Assembly (NCBI RefSeq): GCF_003955735.1
Contig: NZ_CP034464.1
Span: forward strand, 3,596,001-3,660,000
DNA from: Undibacterium parvum
Lineage (GTDB): Bacteria; Pseudomonadota; Gammaproteobacteria; Burkholderiales; Burkholderiaceae_D
Reading direction: 5' to 3'
DNA length: 64,000 nucleotides
Each line of letters starts with the position of its first letter. The first letter of the stretch is position 1. Both the position numbers and the translations under genes were made by a program. This document shows positions 24,265 through 33,593 of the stretch, piece by piece. Below the pieces are notes generated by a model. It ran no database searches. It had not been told where the DNA came from and saw only the letters and a program-made list of their open reading frames with translations.

Positions 24265-25750
24265 TTTCAAGGCCAGACCGGCGCTCAGCCGCGCTCTTGC
24301 GAAAGTACTGCCATCGTCTTTATTAGGTCGCCTCTCGGTAGTGATGGTGGTCGGCGTGATGTTGACCCAATTACTTGGCAATTTTATCTGGGCCACCCAA
24401 TTACGTGCTGAATCTGAAGCAGAGGCGAAAACTGCGGCCCAGCATTTAGCGCATAGTGCCTCGGCCGCGGTCAGGTTTGTACTGAGCTTGCCGCAAAATT
24501 ATCGCCCTCTAATCATTCAGCAATTTCGCGAAATGGGCGGAACCCGGTTTTTTATCCACATCAATAGTGCGGCGATTGCGCTCCCTGAATTTAGTCATCA
24601 AGCGTTGGCCGACATCGCGGTGCGGCAAATTGATAGCACGATCAAAGAGGATTTACCGGCGGTCTCACAATTTCAAATCGGCTTTGCCTGGCCGGATAAT
24701 CTGGTTGCTATGGATGATGGAACGCAGATTGCGGATATGCCAGAAAATTGGGTCAGACACATTTTGCTGACTAAGCCCAACCCCGCACCGATATTGGTGA
24801 TACAGGCCAAGATGGATGCGGAACATTGGTTGTACCTGGCCGCCCTGATGCCCAATCCTTACTTTTTAGAGAGTGGCAATCCGCTCGCGCCTGATCGGGT
24901 TTTGCTACAGGCCTTGTCGCTGGCCGCGGTCTTATTACTTTCTATCCTGGTGGTGCGCTGGACTACCCGGCCATTGGCAGCACTGTCAGAGGCTGCTGCA
25001 GCATTTGGAAATGGCGAACACATGCCAGCTTTGCCCGAAACTGGCAGTAAAGAATTCGTCAAAACTGCGCGCGCCTTTAGCGCCATGCGGGAACGGATAC
25101 AGCGCTATATCGAAGACAGGGAGCGCTTATTTGTATCGATTTCTCACGATTTGCGCACTCCCATCATGCGCTTGAAATTACGCGCAGAATTACTCGATGA
25201 TGATGCCTTGCGGGCTGAATTTCACGATGATCTGGATGATCTCGACATGATGGTCAAGGGCGCTTTGCAATGCGTGAAAGATAGCGATATTCATGAAAAC
25301 CCTACCGAAATTCGCCTCGATGCCTTTATCGCCAGACTGGTGCGGGGTGCTCAGTTGGCGGGCCACGAGGTCTTGTTCGAAGAATCGGGATTAAGCTTGA
25401 CGGCTAAGCCTTTAGCCTTAAAACGGGCGATCGGCAATTTACTCGATAATGCCTTGCACTACGGGAAAAAAGCCGAAATTAGCGTCACGAAAAATGAAAC
25501 GGAAATAGAAATCGAGATCCGGGATCATGGCCCCGGTGTGCCAGAAGACGCCTTGCTCAACTTATTTGAACCCTACGTCAGGCTGGAGCATGGCAGGGAT
25601 CAGAACAGTAATGGTATGGGCCTAGGCTTAGGGATCGCACAAAGCATCGTACATGCTCAGGGCGGCCAATTAGTGCTGGAGAATCACAAGGATGGCGGCC
25701 TGCGGGCGCGCATTATTTTCCCGTATGATACTTCCAGGCACTTAGGCTAG
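24257..25750 (+). CDS. Sensor histidine kinase (GtrS-like) of the sugar system
   Basis: The 497-residue kinase has a first membrane helix at about residues 30-50, a periplasmic domain of about 165 residues, a second helix near 215-235 (LLQALSLAAVLLLSILVV), a HAMP linker, the phospho-acceptor His near residue 296 in SISHDLRTPIMRLKL, and an ATPase domain with N box GNLLDNALHYG, G1 DHGPGVPE and G2 GMGLGLGIAQS. The periplasmic domain is a plausible docking site for the co-encoded binding protein. No receiver is attached; the partner is the overlapping upstream gene. Confidence 0.93.
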   Translation: MLDFKARPALSRALAKVLPSSLLGRLSVVMVVGVMLTQLLGNFIWATQLRAESEAEAKTAAQHLAHSASAAVRFVLSLPQNYRPLIIQQFREMGGTRFFIHINSAAIALPEFSHQALADIAVRQIDSTIKEDLPAVSQFQIGFAWPDNLVAMDDGTQIADMPENWVRHILLTKPNPAPILVIQAKMDAEHWLYLAALMPNPYFLESGNPLAPDRVLLQALSLAAVLLLSILVVRWTTRPLAALSEAAAAFGNGEHMPALPETGSKEFVKTARAFSAMRERIQRYIEDRERLFVSISHDLRTPIMRLKLRAELLDDDALRAEFHDDLDDLDMMVKGALQCVKDSDIHENPTEIRLDAFIARLVRGAQLAGHEVLFEESGLSLTAKPLALKRAIGNLLDNALHYGKKAEISVTKNETEIEIEIRDHGPGVPEDALLNLFEPYVRLEHGRDQNSNGMGLGLGIAQSIVHAQGGQLVLENHKDGGLRARIIFPYDTSRHLG

Positions 25751-25804
25751 TCAGACAAAATTCTGAGGGCGCTGACGGTTTGCCAGTTTTAAGTATGCGA
25801 TAAT

Positions 25805-26176
25805 TTAGCTCAGCAACTGTATAAAAAGATCGGCCTTGCGCACGATTTTTTTTGATTCCATGCCAAACATATCGCGGGTTTCTTGCACGATAAATTCATT
25901 CATGCCCTTGGTGCAAAATAGCACGCCCTGGAAATTGGTCCCCAGATAGTTAAACGGGACTAATTTAGTCTTGACCGGCACCGCATTGGCGAGCAAGGCG
26001 CGCATCTTGCGCTCAACATCGTATAAATTTTCAGCCTCTATGGTGACCGTCTCGCCTTTCGGCGTCGGGAAGCTGGTGCTAAAGGACGGGTGCTGCCCCA
26101 TAGGGTTCTTCACATTAATTTTGACACCGAGCTTGAGAAATTTGCTTACAGCGAAAAAGTCATCTTCGTCATACAT
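25805..26176 (-). CDS. Hypothetical protein, 123 residues
   Basis: I do not recognise the family. The protein is soluble, without signal peptide or membrane helix, and of mixed alpha/beta character, with GQHPSFSTSFPTPKGETVTIEAENLYDVERKM in the centre (split: FSTSFPTPKGETVTIEAEN). ATG 26176 follows AGGAACTCACA and starts MYDEDDFFAVSK; the longer frame has no ribosome binding site. It converges on the histidine kinase gene and seems monocistronic. Confidence 0.65.
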   Translation of the reverse strand: MYDEDDFFAVSKFLKLGVKINVKNPMGQHPSFSTSFPTPKGETVTIEAENLYDVERKMRALLANAVPVKTKLVPFNYLGTNFQGVLFCTKGMNEFIVQETRDMFGMESKKIVRKADLFIQLLS

Positions 26177-26507
26177 TGTGAGTTCCTGCCAGATTGTGCC
26201 GATTAATCGAGAATTCAAACTTGCGTATTACCTAGAATAAAAGAGTAGCAGAATATAGCGCTTGCACGTAAGAAAGTATTGCCTATTTTTTTTCACCGAC
26301 TATTCTTGGCATATTTTACTTCTCAGTCCGGTGCGAGTGAAACAATGCAAATACAGATGAAAATCAAAAATCACCTAGCCAGTGACGCATATTCCATGCG
26401 GCTCTTCAGCCAGGGTGGCTGGAAAGGCGCATGGAATATGCGCGCTGGGCTAGCTGTATTTTGAATTTTTGTGCGAGGGGAAATACTGGGTTTTGCGCAT
26501 CAGCACT
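26177..26507. other. Intergenic region carrying a REP60 element
   Basis: The region lies between the hypothetical gene and the DUF2325 gene. Apart from REP60 copy 6 it shows only AT-rich sequence. Confidence 0.5.
26385..26443. repeat. REP60 copy 6
   Basis: ACGCATATTCCATGCG and CGCATGGAATATGCG form the arms, with an inner CAGCC/GGCTG pair. It is isolated from the large palindromic blocks and lies 65 bases past the DUF2325 stop codon. Confidence 0.8.
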
Positions 26508-27767
26508 TCAGCGCTCCTTGCTAGCGAGCGTTGCGGCCATTTCAGCTTGACTGTCGATCTGCAGTTGTTTGAGGCAGCGCGCCATGCTGCTGACGCTAGG
26601 TTTATCGACAAAGACACATAGTTTCCCGGTGCGCTTGCAATGATCCTTGACACGCCAATAGGCGGCATGGCTGACACAGCCAGTCTGGCAAATGACTAAA
26701 TCAGCAGCGACCAGACTCGTGCTCAAGAGCGCGGCATTGTCTTCATCGCCGCCATCATGGTGCAGGAAATTAGCGCCGCTACCTTCTATCAATTGACGGT
26801 ACATGGGCACGATATGCGGACGACCTCCCACACATAAAATCGATTGATGTTGCAGTTTAACTGGTTCATCGATCTCTAGCGTCGCTGACTTTTCTGCTCT
26901 ATCGTTGCTCACTGGCAGCCTTGCTTGTTGCCGCAGTTGTTCTTGTAAGCTGACAATGTGGCGCTCGAGTTCGTGGTTACGCGCCATTTGCAGCTCTATA
27001 TAGTGGGCCTGCTCTTGTCGTGCCCGCAGATCTGGCATGCCCTGTTGTAGCTCTTTATACTGATCCTGCAGGCTGGCGATCAGTGTATTTTTCCCTATCA
27101 AAGTGGCACGCATTTGCCATTGATCGGTCTGCAGAAGTTCTATGCTGGCGCTTTTGGCCGCGATGATTTTGCTGCTGCGCTCTCGTTGGCTGAGCAGTGA
27201 TTTTCCTAGCGCTTCTAACTCGGCTTGCATTTGGAGAAAACGCTGGGCGCTGATGCGCTCGGCGCTGCCAATTTGATGCTGCAACATATGAATTTCGCTC
27301 AAGATCCGCTCTTCCAAATCGTGATCGCAACGGGCATGTGTTAAACAAGCCCATAAGGCACCTGCCACATCGTTGCCATGTTGGGCTAGAGTCCAGCATT
27401 GTTGTAAGTCGACACTGTTCTTGATCTTGGCGACACGGCGCAGCGCAATTGCATAACGTCTGTCCAATTCTTGTTGCAGACAATCAGTGATCGCGCTGCG
27501 CTGCTTACATTCTGCGATGGCACCACAATGAATTTCATAGTCGTCTGCGATTGCTGCCCCGCCAAGTGCTTTGCCGATCAAGCGACGTAAAACCGCAATC
27601 GGTATGCAAACACCAATGACAGGGCAGAGTGCGTGGTAAGGCAATTCCCAAATGCGGCGCCGACGCGAACCCGCATGTGCCTCTGAGGAGTGCTCACGCT
27701 GTGGTGCATGCTGAACAGCTTGCTGCTGCTCTTGAGTGGTATCAGTACGCGGGTTTTTTTCGCACAT
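26508..27767 (-). CDS. DUF2325 domain protein with long coiled coil
   Basis: The 419-residue protein has a hydrophilic N-terminus, a helical middle with coiled-coil character (about 150-310) and a C-terminal DUF2325 domain (about 325-410) recognisable from SILCVGGRPHIVPMYRQLIE, LHHDGG, VICQTGCVSHAAYWRVKDHCK and CVFVDKPS. The domain's function is unknown. ATG 27767 follows CGGAGTCGCT and comes 10 bases after the upstream small gene, so the two form an operon. A Fur box lies before that operon, suggesting a role in iron metabolism. Confidence 0.82.
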   Translation of the reverse strand: MCEKNPRTDTTQEQQQAVQHAPQREHSSEAHAGSRRRRIWELPYHALCPVIGVCIPIAVLRRLIGKALGGAAIADDYEIHCGAIAECKQRSAITDCLQQELDRRYAIALRRVAKIKNSVDLQQCWTLAQHGNDVAGALWACLTHARCDHDLEERILSEIHMLQHQIGSAERISAQRFLQMQAELEALGKSLLSQRERSSKIIAAKSASIELLQTDQWQMRATLIGKNTLIASLQDQYKELQQGMPDLRARQEQAHYIELQMARNHELERHIVSLQEQLRQQARLPVSNDRAEKSATLEIDEPVKLQHQSILCVGGRPHIVPMYRQLIEGSGANFLHHDGGDEDNAALLSTSLVAADLVICQTGCVSHAAYWRVKDHCKRTGKLCVFVDKPSVSSMARCLKQLQIDSQAEMAATLASKER

Positions 27768-27777
27768 AGCGACTCCG

Positions 27778-28023
27778 TCAATGTCTGAGGGCTTTGCTGA
27801 TGATGGAGCGTGCCAATGCCTGATGGGCAGCGTTATCGGTATCGAGTTTATGCTGAGCAAACCCCAGCATATCGACTAAATCACGAAAGGCATCAAGATC
27901 AAATCGTAGTGTTACCGCGTTTAAATTGAGATGAACATGTCCGCAGTCTGTGCAGGTGGTGATATGACCAAGACCGCTGGTGGCGATCAGTTGTTGGCTG
28001 CATTGGGTATAGGTTTTGCTCAT
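27778..28023 (-). CDS. Small CxxC protein, first gene of a Fur-box operon
   Basis: This 81-residue protein has a Cys pair TTCTDCGHVHLNLN resembling one half of a zinc ribbon, with an extra Cys near the N-terminus (YTQCSQ). The rest is helical and hydrophilic. I do not recognise a named family. The ATG follows GAGGACAGTTTC. It is followed 10 bases later by the DUF2325 gene and preceded by a good Fur site, so it is probably made when iron is scarce. Confidence 0.75.
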   Translation of the reverse strand: MSKTYTQCSQQLIATSGLGHITTCTDCGHVHLNLNAVTLRFDLDAFRDLVDMLGFAQHKLDTDNAAHQALARSIISKALRH

Positions 28024-28079
28024 GAAACTGTCCTCAAAAAAAATGGAAAAGTAATGTTATGCAAATAATTTTACAACAT

Positions 28080-28100
28080 AAATAAGAATGATTCGCATTT
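28080..28100. promoter_or_regulatory. Putative Fur box
   Basis: AAATAAGAATGATTCGCATTT resembles the beta- and gammaproteobacterial Fur consensus, with the GAATGATTC palindrome at its centre. It lies 57-77 bases before the small CxxC gene on the minus strand, a position where repression by Fur-Fe2+ would be expected. Confidence 0.7.
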
Positions 28101-28415
28101 AATTTAAGAATTTTTATTTTCTCTTCAAAATATCCGCACATTTTCCAGTGCTATCCATTGCTAAACCGGACATGCTTTGCAAAAGCAATCTCGCTAATTG
28201 ACTGGCGCAGCAATGTAAATTGAACATGCTGCTGCTTGCGTGGGATAATGAGGAAAGTTTAGATGTTCCAGCCTATTGATTTTCAAACTTAGGCAAAGCG
28301 ACTCAGTTTGCTTGGGGCGCTGAGTAGGGCTAAATACAGTCTGGCTACTGTCTCTGGCACTCAGACCTACTGGAATATTTTTTCGCCTGATCAAATCCAA
28401 TTAGACCGTAAAAAC
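28101..28415. other. Intergenic region between the Fur-box operon and the HDOD gene
   Basis: An in-frame ATG at 28308 would lengthen the HDOD protein by 36 residues with no family resemblance, so it is not used. No hairpin or repeat stands out. Confidence 0.4.
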
Positions 28416-29270
28416 ATGAACGCCAAAGAATCAGAATTCGAATTTATCAAGGGCTTGACGGCCGAGTTGTCGTCCAAGAACTTGGTGTTTCCTACGTCTT
28501 TAAAGACCACGATGAAGATACGGCGTGCGCTTGATACACCAGATATTTCGACTGAGCAGGTGGCGCGCATCGTCAGCTCCGAGCCGGTGTTGTCGGCACA
28601 GGTCTTAAAACTGGCCAATTCTGCGATGTTTAATCGCACCGGTAAAAAAGTCGAAGAATTACGTGCTGCCACGGTGATGCTGGGTTTTGGGGTGGTGCGC
28701 AATGTGGCTATTTCTGTCGGCATGAAGCAACTCAAGGATCATCAGGCGAGCGGCCAGAGTGCCGAACGCATGGAAGGCCTGTGGGTCAGAAGTATGCGGG
28801 TAGCGGCCTTGTCTTTTGTAATCGCCCGTAACCTGACTAAGCAGAGTCCAGACAAAGCCATGATCGCAGGCTTATTGCACGATGTCGGTAAATTTTATAT
28901 TTTGAACCGCGCCTGTTTGTATCAGGACTTGTTTAGTTCTGAGAGTACTTTATGGGATTTGGTCGATCAATGGCATGCCGATATCGGCGCCGCGATTCTG
29001 GATAGTTGGGAAATGTCTGAGGATATACGTGCGGCTGTCATGGATCACAAATTAAACGATCATCCATTTACCGGAAAAGCCAATTTGACCGATATTGTGT
29101 CGGCGGCTGATTTTTTAGATGCGCATTTTGTGGCACAGTCGATTGCTAATCTGGACTGGGATAAGATCCCCATGTCGCTTAGAAATCTACAGCTCGATGC
29201 GGAGAAGACTGAAAAACTGATGATGGAAACCGGGCAAGAACTCGCTGCGGTGATGCAGGTTTTGGCTTAA
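28416..29270 (+). CDS. HDOD domain protein
   Basis: The 284-residue protein is a stand-alone HDOD domain (about 20-225), a relative of HD phosphohydrolases found in signalling proteins. Key segments are FPTSLKTTMKIRRALD, EPVLSAQVLKLANSAMF, LGFGVVRNVAISVGM and GLLHDVGKFYIL, where the His-Asp pair is kept. Such proteins usually act in regulation rather than catalysis. ATG 28416 is picked from the family start; its ribosome binding site is weak. It is monocistronic and convergent with the next gene. Confidence 0.85.
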   Translation: MNAKESEFEFIKGLTAELSSKNLVFPTSLKTTMKIRRALDTPDISTEQVARIVSSEPVLSAQVLKLANSAMFNRTGKKVEELRAATVMLGFGVVRNVAISVGMKQLKDHQASGQSAERMEGLWVRSMRVAALSFVIARNLTKQSPDKAMIAGLLHDVGKFYILNRACLYQDLFSSESTLWDLVDQWHADIGAAILDSWEMSEDIRAAVMDHKLNDHPFTGKANLTDIVSAADFLDAHFVAQSIANLDWDKIPMSLRNLQLDAEKTEKLMMETGQELAAVMQVLA

Positions 29271-29302
29271 GCACAGCAGCGCTGTTCTTGGGCTTTTGGG
29301 CT

Positions 29303-30097
29303 TTAGGGTTTTGCCTTGAGTTCTTCATTGAGCATCAGTGACTCTTCTTCCTGATATTTTTTACTTTTCCTGGCTCTGGCGATGGCTTGCCATATGCTAG
29401 TGACCAGTTTCTCCTCTTTTAGATAGTAGGCGGTGTTGAAGAGTAGATATTGGTCAGCAACTTTGACCGCCTCGCTTTCTTTTACGACAGTTTTTTCTAG
29501 TGCCGGGTTGTTGCGCATGACTTTCATTGCTTCATGATTTTGCAATAGGGCTATCTGTAGCAAGCCTTTTTCTAAGAGCTTGAATAAATCCTCGCTATTT
29601 GGCAGGTACTTGATAGGGTAAGCACTATCTTCTAAGTACTTGGCCACGCTATAGCCTAGTTGCGCACCGATCACCTGAGTCCCCAGATTTTGCAAGGTAT
29701 TGTTGGCCCATCGGATAGGGCTGTCGATGCGCCTATAAAAATAGAAGCTATCGGTATGTAGTCGCAAATCTTGATTTAAGGATGCATCTGGATTGAGCGG
29801 GTAACTGCCCCAACTGGCTCTCTCCTTGTTGAAACTGGCGGCGATCGCGGCCTGTATATTACCTAGTCGCACCTCTTGCAGGCAGCGCTTCCATGGCAGA
29901 CGTAAGAATTCGAAAGTGATGTTGAGATCTCTCTCAACCATGTGTAATTCCGAAATTACCAAGCCCTTGTTTTCGCCTGTGATCCAAGGATAAACTGAAC
30001 TATCTTCATAGCACAGTTTGATGACAGTGTCGGCGCGCGCCGGAGTCCCGATGAGGCTAAAGCAGAGACTAAAAATCAGGGGAGCAATACGTTTCAA
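29303..30097 (-). CDS. Periplasmic solute-binding protein (SBP_bac_3-like)
   Basis: The 264-residue protein has a signal peptide cleaved after ARA, then VIKLCYEDSSVYPWITGENKG, a start common to polar-amino-acid-type binding proteins without their own transporter. FLRLPWKRCLQEVRLGNIQAAIA and YSVAKYLEDS belong to the same fold. No permease or kinase gene is adjacent. Many such solitary proteins in betaproteobacteria have unknown ligands. Confidence 0.8.
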   Translation of the reverse strand: MKRIAPLIFSLCFSLIGTPARADTVIKLCYEDSSVYPWITGENKGLVISELHMVERDLNITFEFLRLPWKRCLQEVRLGNIQAAIAASFNKERASWGSYPLNPDASLNQDLRLHTDSFYFYRRIDSPIRWANNTLQNLGTQVIGAQLGYSVAKYLEDSAYPIKYLPNSEDLFKLLEKGLLQIALLQNHEAMKVMRNNPALEKTVVKESEAVKVADQYLLFNTAYYLKEEKLVTSIWQAIARARKSKKYQEEESLMLNEELKAKP

Positions 30098-30200
30098 GAT
30101 GGAAGTCTCCTTGCGATCTGACTAAAGGCATAAAATTATGTCTCTACAGCGACTTCTTCGAAAAGTTAAAATGCACCTGCCTAAACGCTAAGAATACTCC

Positions 30201-31409
30201 TTATTTCGCCATCATAGAGGCGGTTTTTGGATGAGAGAGTAAATCAGCAAATACCTGCCAGCGGCTAGCCTGATCGTTCGCAGCTGCGCGCTGCTGTATA
30301 TAGTCTTGCACCATATCCTGACCGAGATTGTAATTAATCACATAAGAACGGTGCTTTTCTATGAAAGCGATTCTTTGGGTCGATCTCTGCTGGTCCGAGA
30401 GCGCGTATTTCATGAGCAAGGCGATGGCAGCGGGGCGTTCAATTTCACCATCCAGATAACGTTGCGCGACCATATTGCCCGCGTAGGAAAGTTTTTGCAG
30501 CACCGCCTGGATTTGATAATACAGTTGCGCATGCTCAGGATTAATTCCTGCCAGCGGAAACAAGACTTCTTTTTCAAAAACCAGTCTCTCGTCCGGTGGA
30601 AACGCCACTTCTATACCGTAATTGGCACTACCTTCGGCCAGCAAAGACATAGGAGAGTAGAGTGGATAAACGCAATGCTCCATCCAGCCCTTGGCATTCA
30701 CCATCTGCTGCTCTAGCAACAGGTTAAATACATGGTGACCGGGATAGCCCTCATGACTGGCTAGATCTATGGCGCGACTGATAAACATGGGGAAATCGGT
30801 ATTTACCTGTATCAGACTATAGCTATTTCCTTTGTACCAGTTGTAGGCGCTCCAGACTTGATCTTTGACGTATTCAATCTCAAAATCTTCTTGCTCAGGC
30901 AAATTGATATATTTTTTGGTGCGCGTGCGTGATTCCTTGATGGCGGCGCTAAACACCAGATCGAGTTTGTCGACGGGGATTTCAAATTCGCGGTTGTAGT
31001 GGCTTAAACGGGTATTTAAATCTCCGCTACCTGGTAATAATTGATGAAGTTCAGCCAGAATCAGATCAAAATCGGCTTCGTTCAAAGTCGGTGATTTGGC
31101 ATCGTAGAGTGCCACAGACTCATCGTCAAACGAGCGTTGTGTACCGTTGAGTTGCTGGAGGTAGGCGCGAACTGCGCCTAATTGCAAACCGAGAAATTCT
31201 TGTCTTAGTTGCTGATCTTCGTCTGCCAGCGTAGCCTGTAAATCGTGTATCAACTGATCTGCATGCGAGATCAGATCCGGCAGCGCTGTTTTCTTAATCT
31301 CGCTTTGCCACTCAGGCGGGCCGTAATACGCGTCTACGTAGGAGCTGTCATGTTGACCAACTGCGAGTACCAGTTTGACATAGGCTGCGGCGATTTCGTT
31401 GAGTGTCAT
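30201..31409 (-). CDS. Putative metallopeptidase with HEGYPGHH motif (DUF885-like)
   Basis: The 402-residue cytoplasmic protein contains ASHEGYPGHHVFNLLLEQQ, an HExxH-type zinc site of the form seen in DUF885 proteins, and LLAEGSANYGIEVAFP, which can supply a third ligand Glu about 30-40 residues later. The whole protein is helical. Shorter than classical DUF885 proteins (about 550-600), it may be a compact branch. No signal peptide is seen. The ATG has no clear ribosome binding site. Confidence 0.72.
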   Translation of the reverse strand: MTLNEIAAAYVKLVLAVGQHDSSYVDAYYGPPEWQSEIKKTALPDLISHADQLIHDLQATLADEDQQLRQEFLGLQLGAVRAYLQQLNGTQRSFDDESVALYDAKSPTLNEADFDLILAELHQLLPGSGDLNTRLSHYNREFEIPVDKLDLVFSAAIKESRTRTKKYINLPEQEDFEIEYVKDQVWSAYNWYKGNSYSLIQVNTDFPMFISRAIDLASHEGYPGHHVFNLLLEQQMVNAKGWMEHCVYPLYSPMSLLAEGSANYGIEVAFPPDERLVFEKEVLFPLAGINPEHAQLYYQIQAVLQKLSYAGNMVAQRYLDGEIERPAAIALLMKYALSDQQRSTQRIAFIEKHRSYVINYNLGQDMVQDYIQQRAAANDQASRWQVFADLLSHPKTASMMAK

Positions 31410-31503
31410 AGTATCTAAAGTTAGAGAGGGGTTTCGCCTATGCTAATTAAAAAGCACAGACATGTCTACAGTTAGTCTATCCATCCAGCCTATACACGTA
31501 GCT

Positions 31504-32490
31504 TTATTGATGCGCCAGACTCCACTCGACGTCGTTACGCGGCAAGCTAGCATCGGTCACCATGATGGCGGCCAGATTGCGGCTTAAGGCTATCATCTCC
31601 CGGGCTTCGTATTCTTCTGTAATCCAGACATCGGATTGATCTTGTGCCTCTATTTGTATGCGCAAAGTATGCATACCCGCATTGAGTTTTTCTAATTGCA
31701 GCGGTAACGCCTGATCTAGTTGCTGTGCCTTGGCAGCCATCTCGCTAGTGAAGCCAGTCGTGTCGCTTTTAAAACAAAATACCAACAGGTTATAACTATC
31801 CAGGGAGCGGCACCACCAGACGTTTTGCTCAAACTGAGTACGTAGAGCTGTTAGGGCCGGTAGCAAGAACTTGCGCTTGCCCCACATATTCACTACCAGG
31901 CAACCCTGTGCGCTTAGGGCAGCATAGCAGGACGCGTAAAAGCTAGTGCTGTTTAGTTCCTGCACTAAGCCTTCTATGCTGAAACCATCGAGCAGTATCA
32001 CGTCGAACTGGCTTACGTTAGCGTTATTGTTAGCGTTAATGTTTGCCAGATATTCAATCGCATCTGCGTGGATAATTTGTAAGCGGGCGTCGTCTGCCGG
32101 TACCATGAATTGATCGCGCAAGGCAATTACATCGGCATCGATTTCCAGAACCGTGATGCGGCAATCTGGTAGATGGCGATAACAAAATTTAAGCAGCGAG
32201 CCACCACCTAAACCTATCATTAAAATATGCTGCGGTGCTGGGTTTGCCATTAAAAAAGCCATCATGCCACGGGTGTAGCCGCAAACAAGCTCATCTGGCG
32301 CATTGATTTTCATCGCGCTTTGTACCGATTTCAGGTTGAAATACATATAGCGCAAATTACCTTCATCAAACACAAAGGGGCGTCCTTTATGCTTAGCCTG
32401 CAAAGCCTCTAAACGCATCATGCGTACCAATTCGGTTTGGCGTGCTGGATCGGAAAAAAGGCTGGGCAGGCTGTGACTAATTTTTTGCAT
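31504..32490 (-). CDS. Spermidine-synthase-like aminopropyltransferase family protein
   Basis: The 328-residue protein has a Rossmann methyltransferase-like core: ILMIGLGGGSLLKFCYRHLP (nucleotide loop), ITVLEIDADVIALRD (acidic strand-2 end) and FDVILLDGFSIEGL. The spermidine synthase catalytic Asp motif (usually DSSDP) is replaced by LDGFS, so polyamine synthesis is doubtful. The short N-terminal beta region RPFVFDEGNLRYMYF fits the family's N-terminal domain. It is monocistronic. Confidence 0.78.
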   Translation of the reverse strand: MQKISHSLPSLFSDPARQTELVRMMRLEALQAKHKGRPFVFDEGNLRYMYFNLKSVQSAMKINAPDELVCGYTRGMMAFLMANPAPQHILMIGLGGGSLLKFCYRHLPDCRITVLEIDADVIALRDQFMVPADDARLQIIHADAIEYLANINANNNANVSQFDVILLDGFSIEGLVQELNSTSFYASCYAALSAQGCLVVNMWGKRKFLLPALTALRTQFEQNVWWCRSLDSYNLLVFCFKSDTTGFTSEMAAKAQQLDQALPLQLEKLNAGMHTLRIQIEAQDQSDVWITEEYEAREMIALSRNLAAIMVTDASLPRNDVEWSLAHQ

Positions 32491-32735
32491 GAGTGTGTTT
32501 GATTGTATCTGAGTGCGGCAGTGTGCGGCGATGTAGAGGAGTTGCGACTATGCGCAGATTTTACGCTAAGGCTTAGCTCAGAATGGGAAATTTACAAATC
32601 GCGATTCCGTGTTAATCTGCGGGGCGTGTATTTTCATGCAAGTGTAGCGGGCTTTCCGGGTGAACTTTTGTTGTACTAGCTGGTCGAAGTCGAGTCGCCT
32701 TTTTTCGGCGTAAATTTAAAAAAATCGGAGAAAAA

Positions 32736-33539
32736 ATGAAACAAATATTCGTAGCGATTGCCATTGCCGCAGGTTTTAGCCAGCTCGCCGTGGCCGATGA
32801 TGGACTCAAGGCGGCAATTGCAGGCGCGCAACGCAGCCCGGCCAATGTCAGTCGTGATGTGGCACGTCACCCTTATGAAACCCTGAGTTTTTTCGGTATT
32901 AAACCAGGTATGACGGTGGTTGAGTTGTCCCCCGGCGGAGGTTGGTACACAGAAATTCTGGCACCGTATCTGCGTAAGGATGGCAAGCTGATCGCTGCCA
33001 ATTTTGATCCGGCATCGAGTAGTGACTATGCGAGTAAAAATAGTCTGCGCTTTAAACAAAAACTTGATGCCAGTCCTGCCGTCTTCGATAAAGTCGAATT
33101 AGGTATTTTCGAGCCGCCAAGTAAGCTTAGCTATGCACCGAAAAACAGTGCCGACATGGTGCTCACTTTCCGCAATATCCATAATTGGGTGGGCAATGGC
33201 GAACCAAGTATGAAGGCTTTATTTCAAAGCGTGTTCGAGACCTTAAAACCGGGTGGGGTGTTTGGCGTGGTTGAACATCGACTCCCGGCCACAAAAGCTG
33301 CCGGTGGCGCAAGTAGCGAAGGCTATGTGCACGAGGCCTATGTGATTAAACTGGCTGAAAGTGTGGGTTTGAAATTGGCCGCAAAATCGGAAGTCAATGC
33401 CAACCCTAAAGATACGGCTGAGCATGAAAACGGCGTCTGGGCCTTGCCGCCGGTGTTGGCGAATAAGGACAAAGATAAGGCGGCCTATCTGGCGATAGGT
33501 GAAAGTGATAGGATGACTTTGAAATTTGTAAAGCCTTAA
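32736..33539 (+). CDS. Exported class I SAM-dependent methyltransferase-like protein
   Basis: The 267-residue protein starts with a signal peptide (IFVAIAIAAGFSQLAVA, cleaved before DDGL) but then has a methyltransferase fold: MTVVELSPGGGWYTEILAPYL (motif I), KLIAANFDP and ADMVLTFRNIHNWVG. Export of a SAM enzyme is odd, since SAM is not known in the periplasm, yet this exported family recurs in proteobacteria. ATG 32736 follows CGGAGAAAAA. The YceI gene follows after 54 bases on the same strand. Confidence 0.82.
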   Translation: MKQIFVAIAIAAGFSQLAVADDGLKAAIAGAQRSPANVSRDVARHPYETLSFFGIKPGMTVVELSPGGGWYTEILAPYLRKDGKLIAANFDPASSSDYASKNSLRFKQKLDASPAVFDKVELGIFEPPSKLSYAPKNSADMVLTFRNIHNWVGNGEPSMKALFQSVFETLKPGGVFGVVEHRLPATKAAGGASSEGYVHEAYVIKLAESVGLKLAAKSEVNANPKDTAEHENGVWALPPVLANKDKDKAAYLAIGESDRMTLKFVKP

Positions 33540-33593
33540 ACTTGCCGGTGTAGCTTAGCTCTCTGGTCTATTACTTTAATCTAAGAGTGCGCT

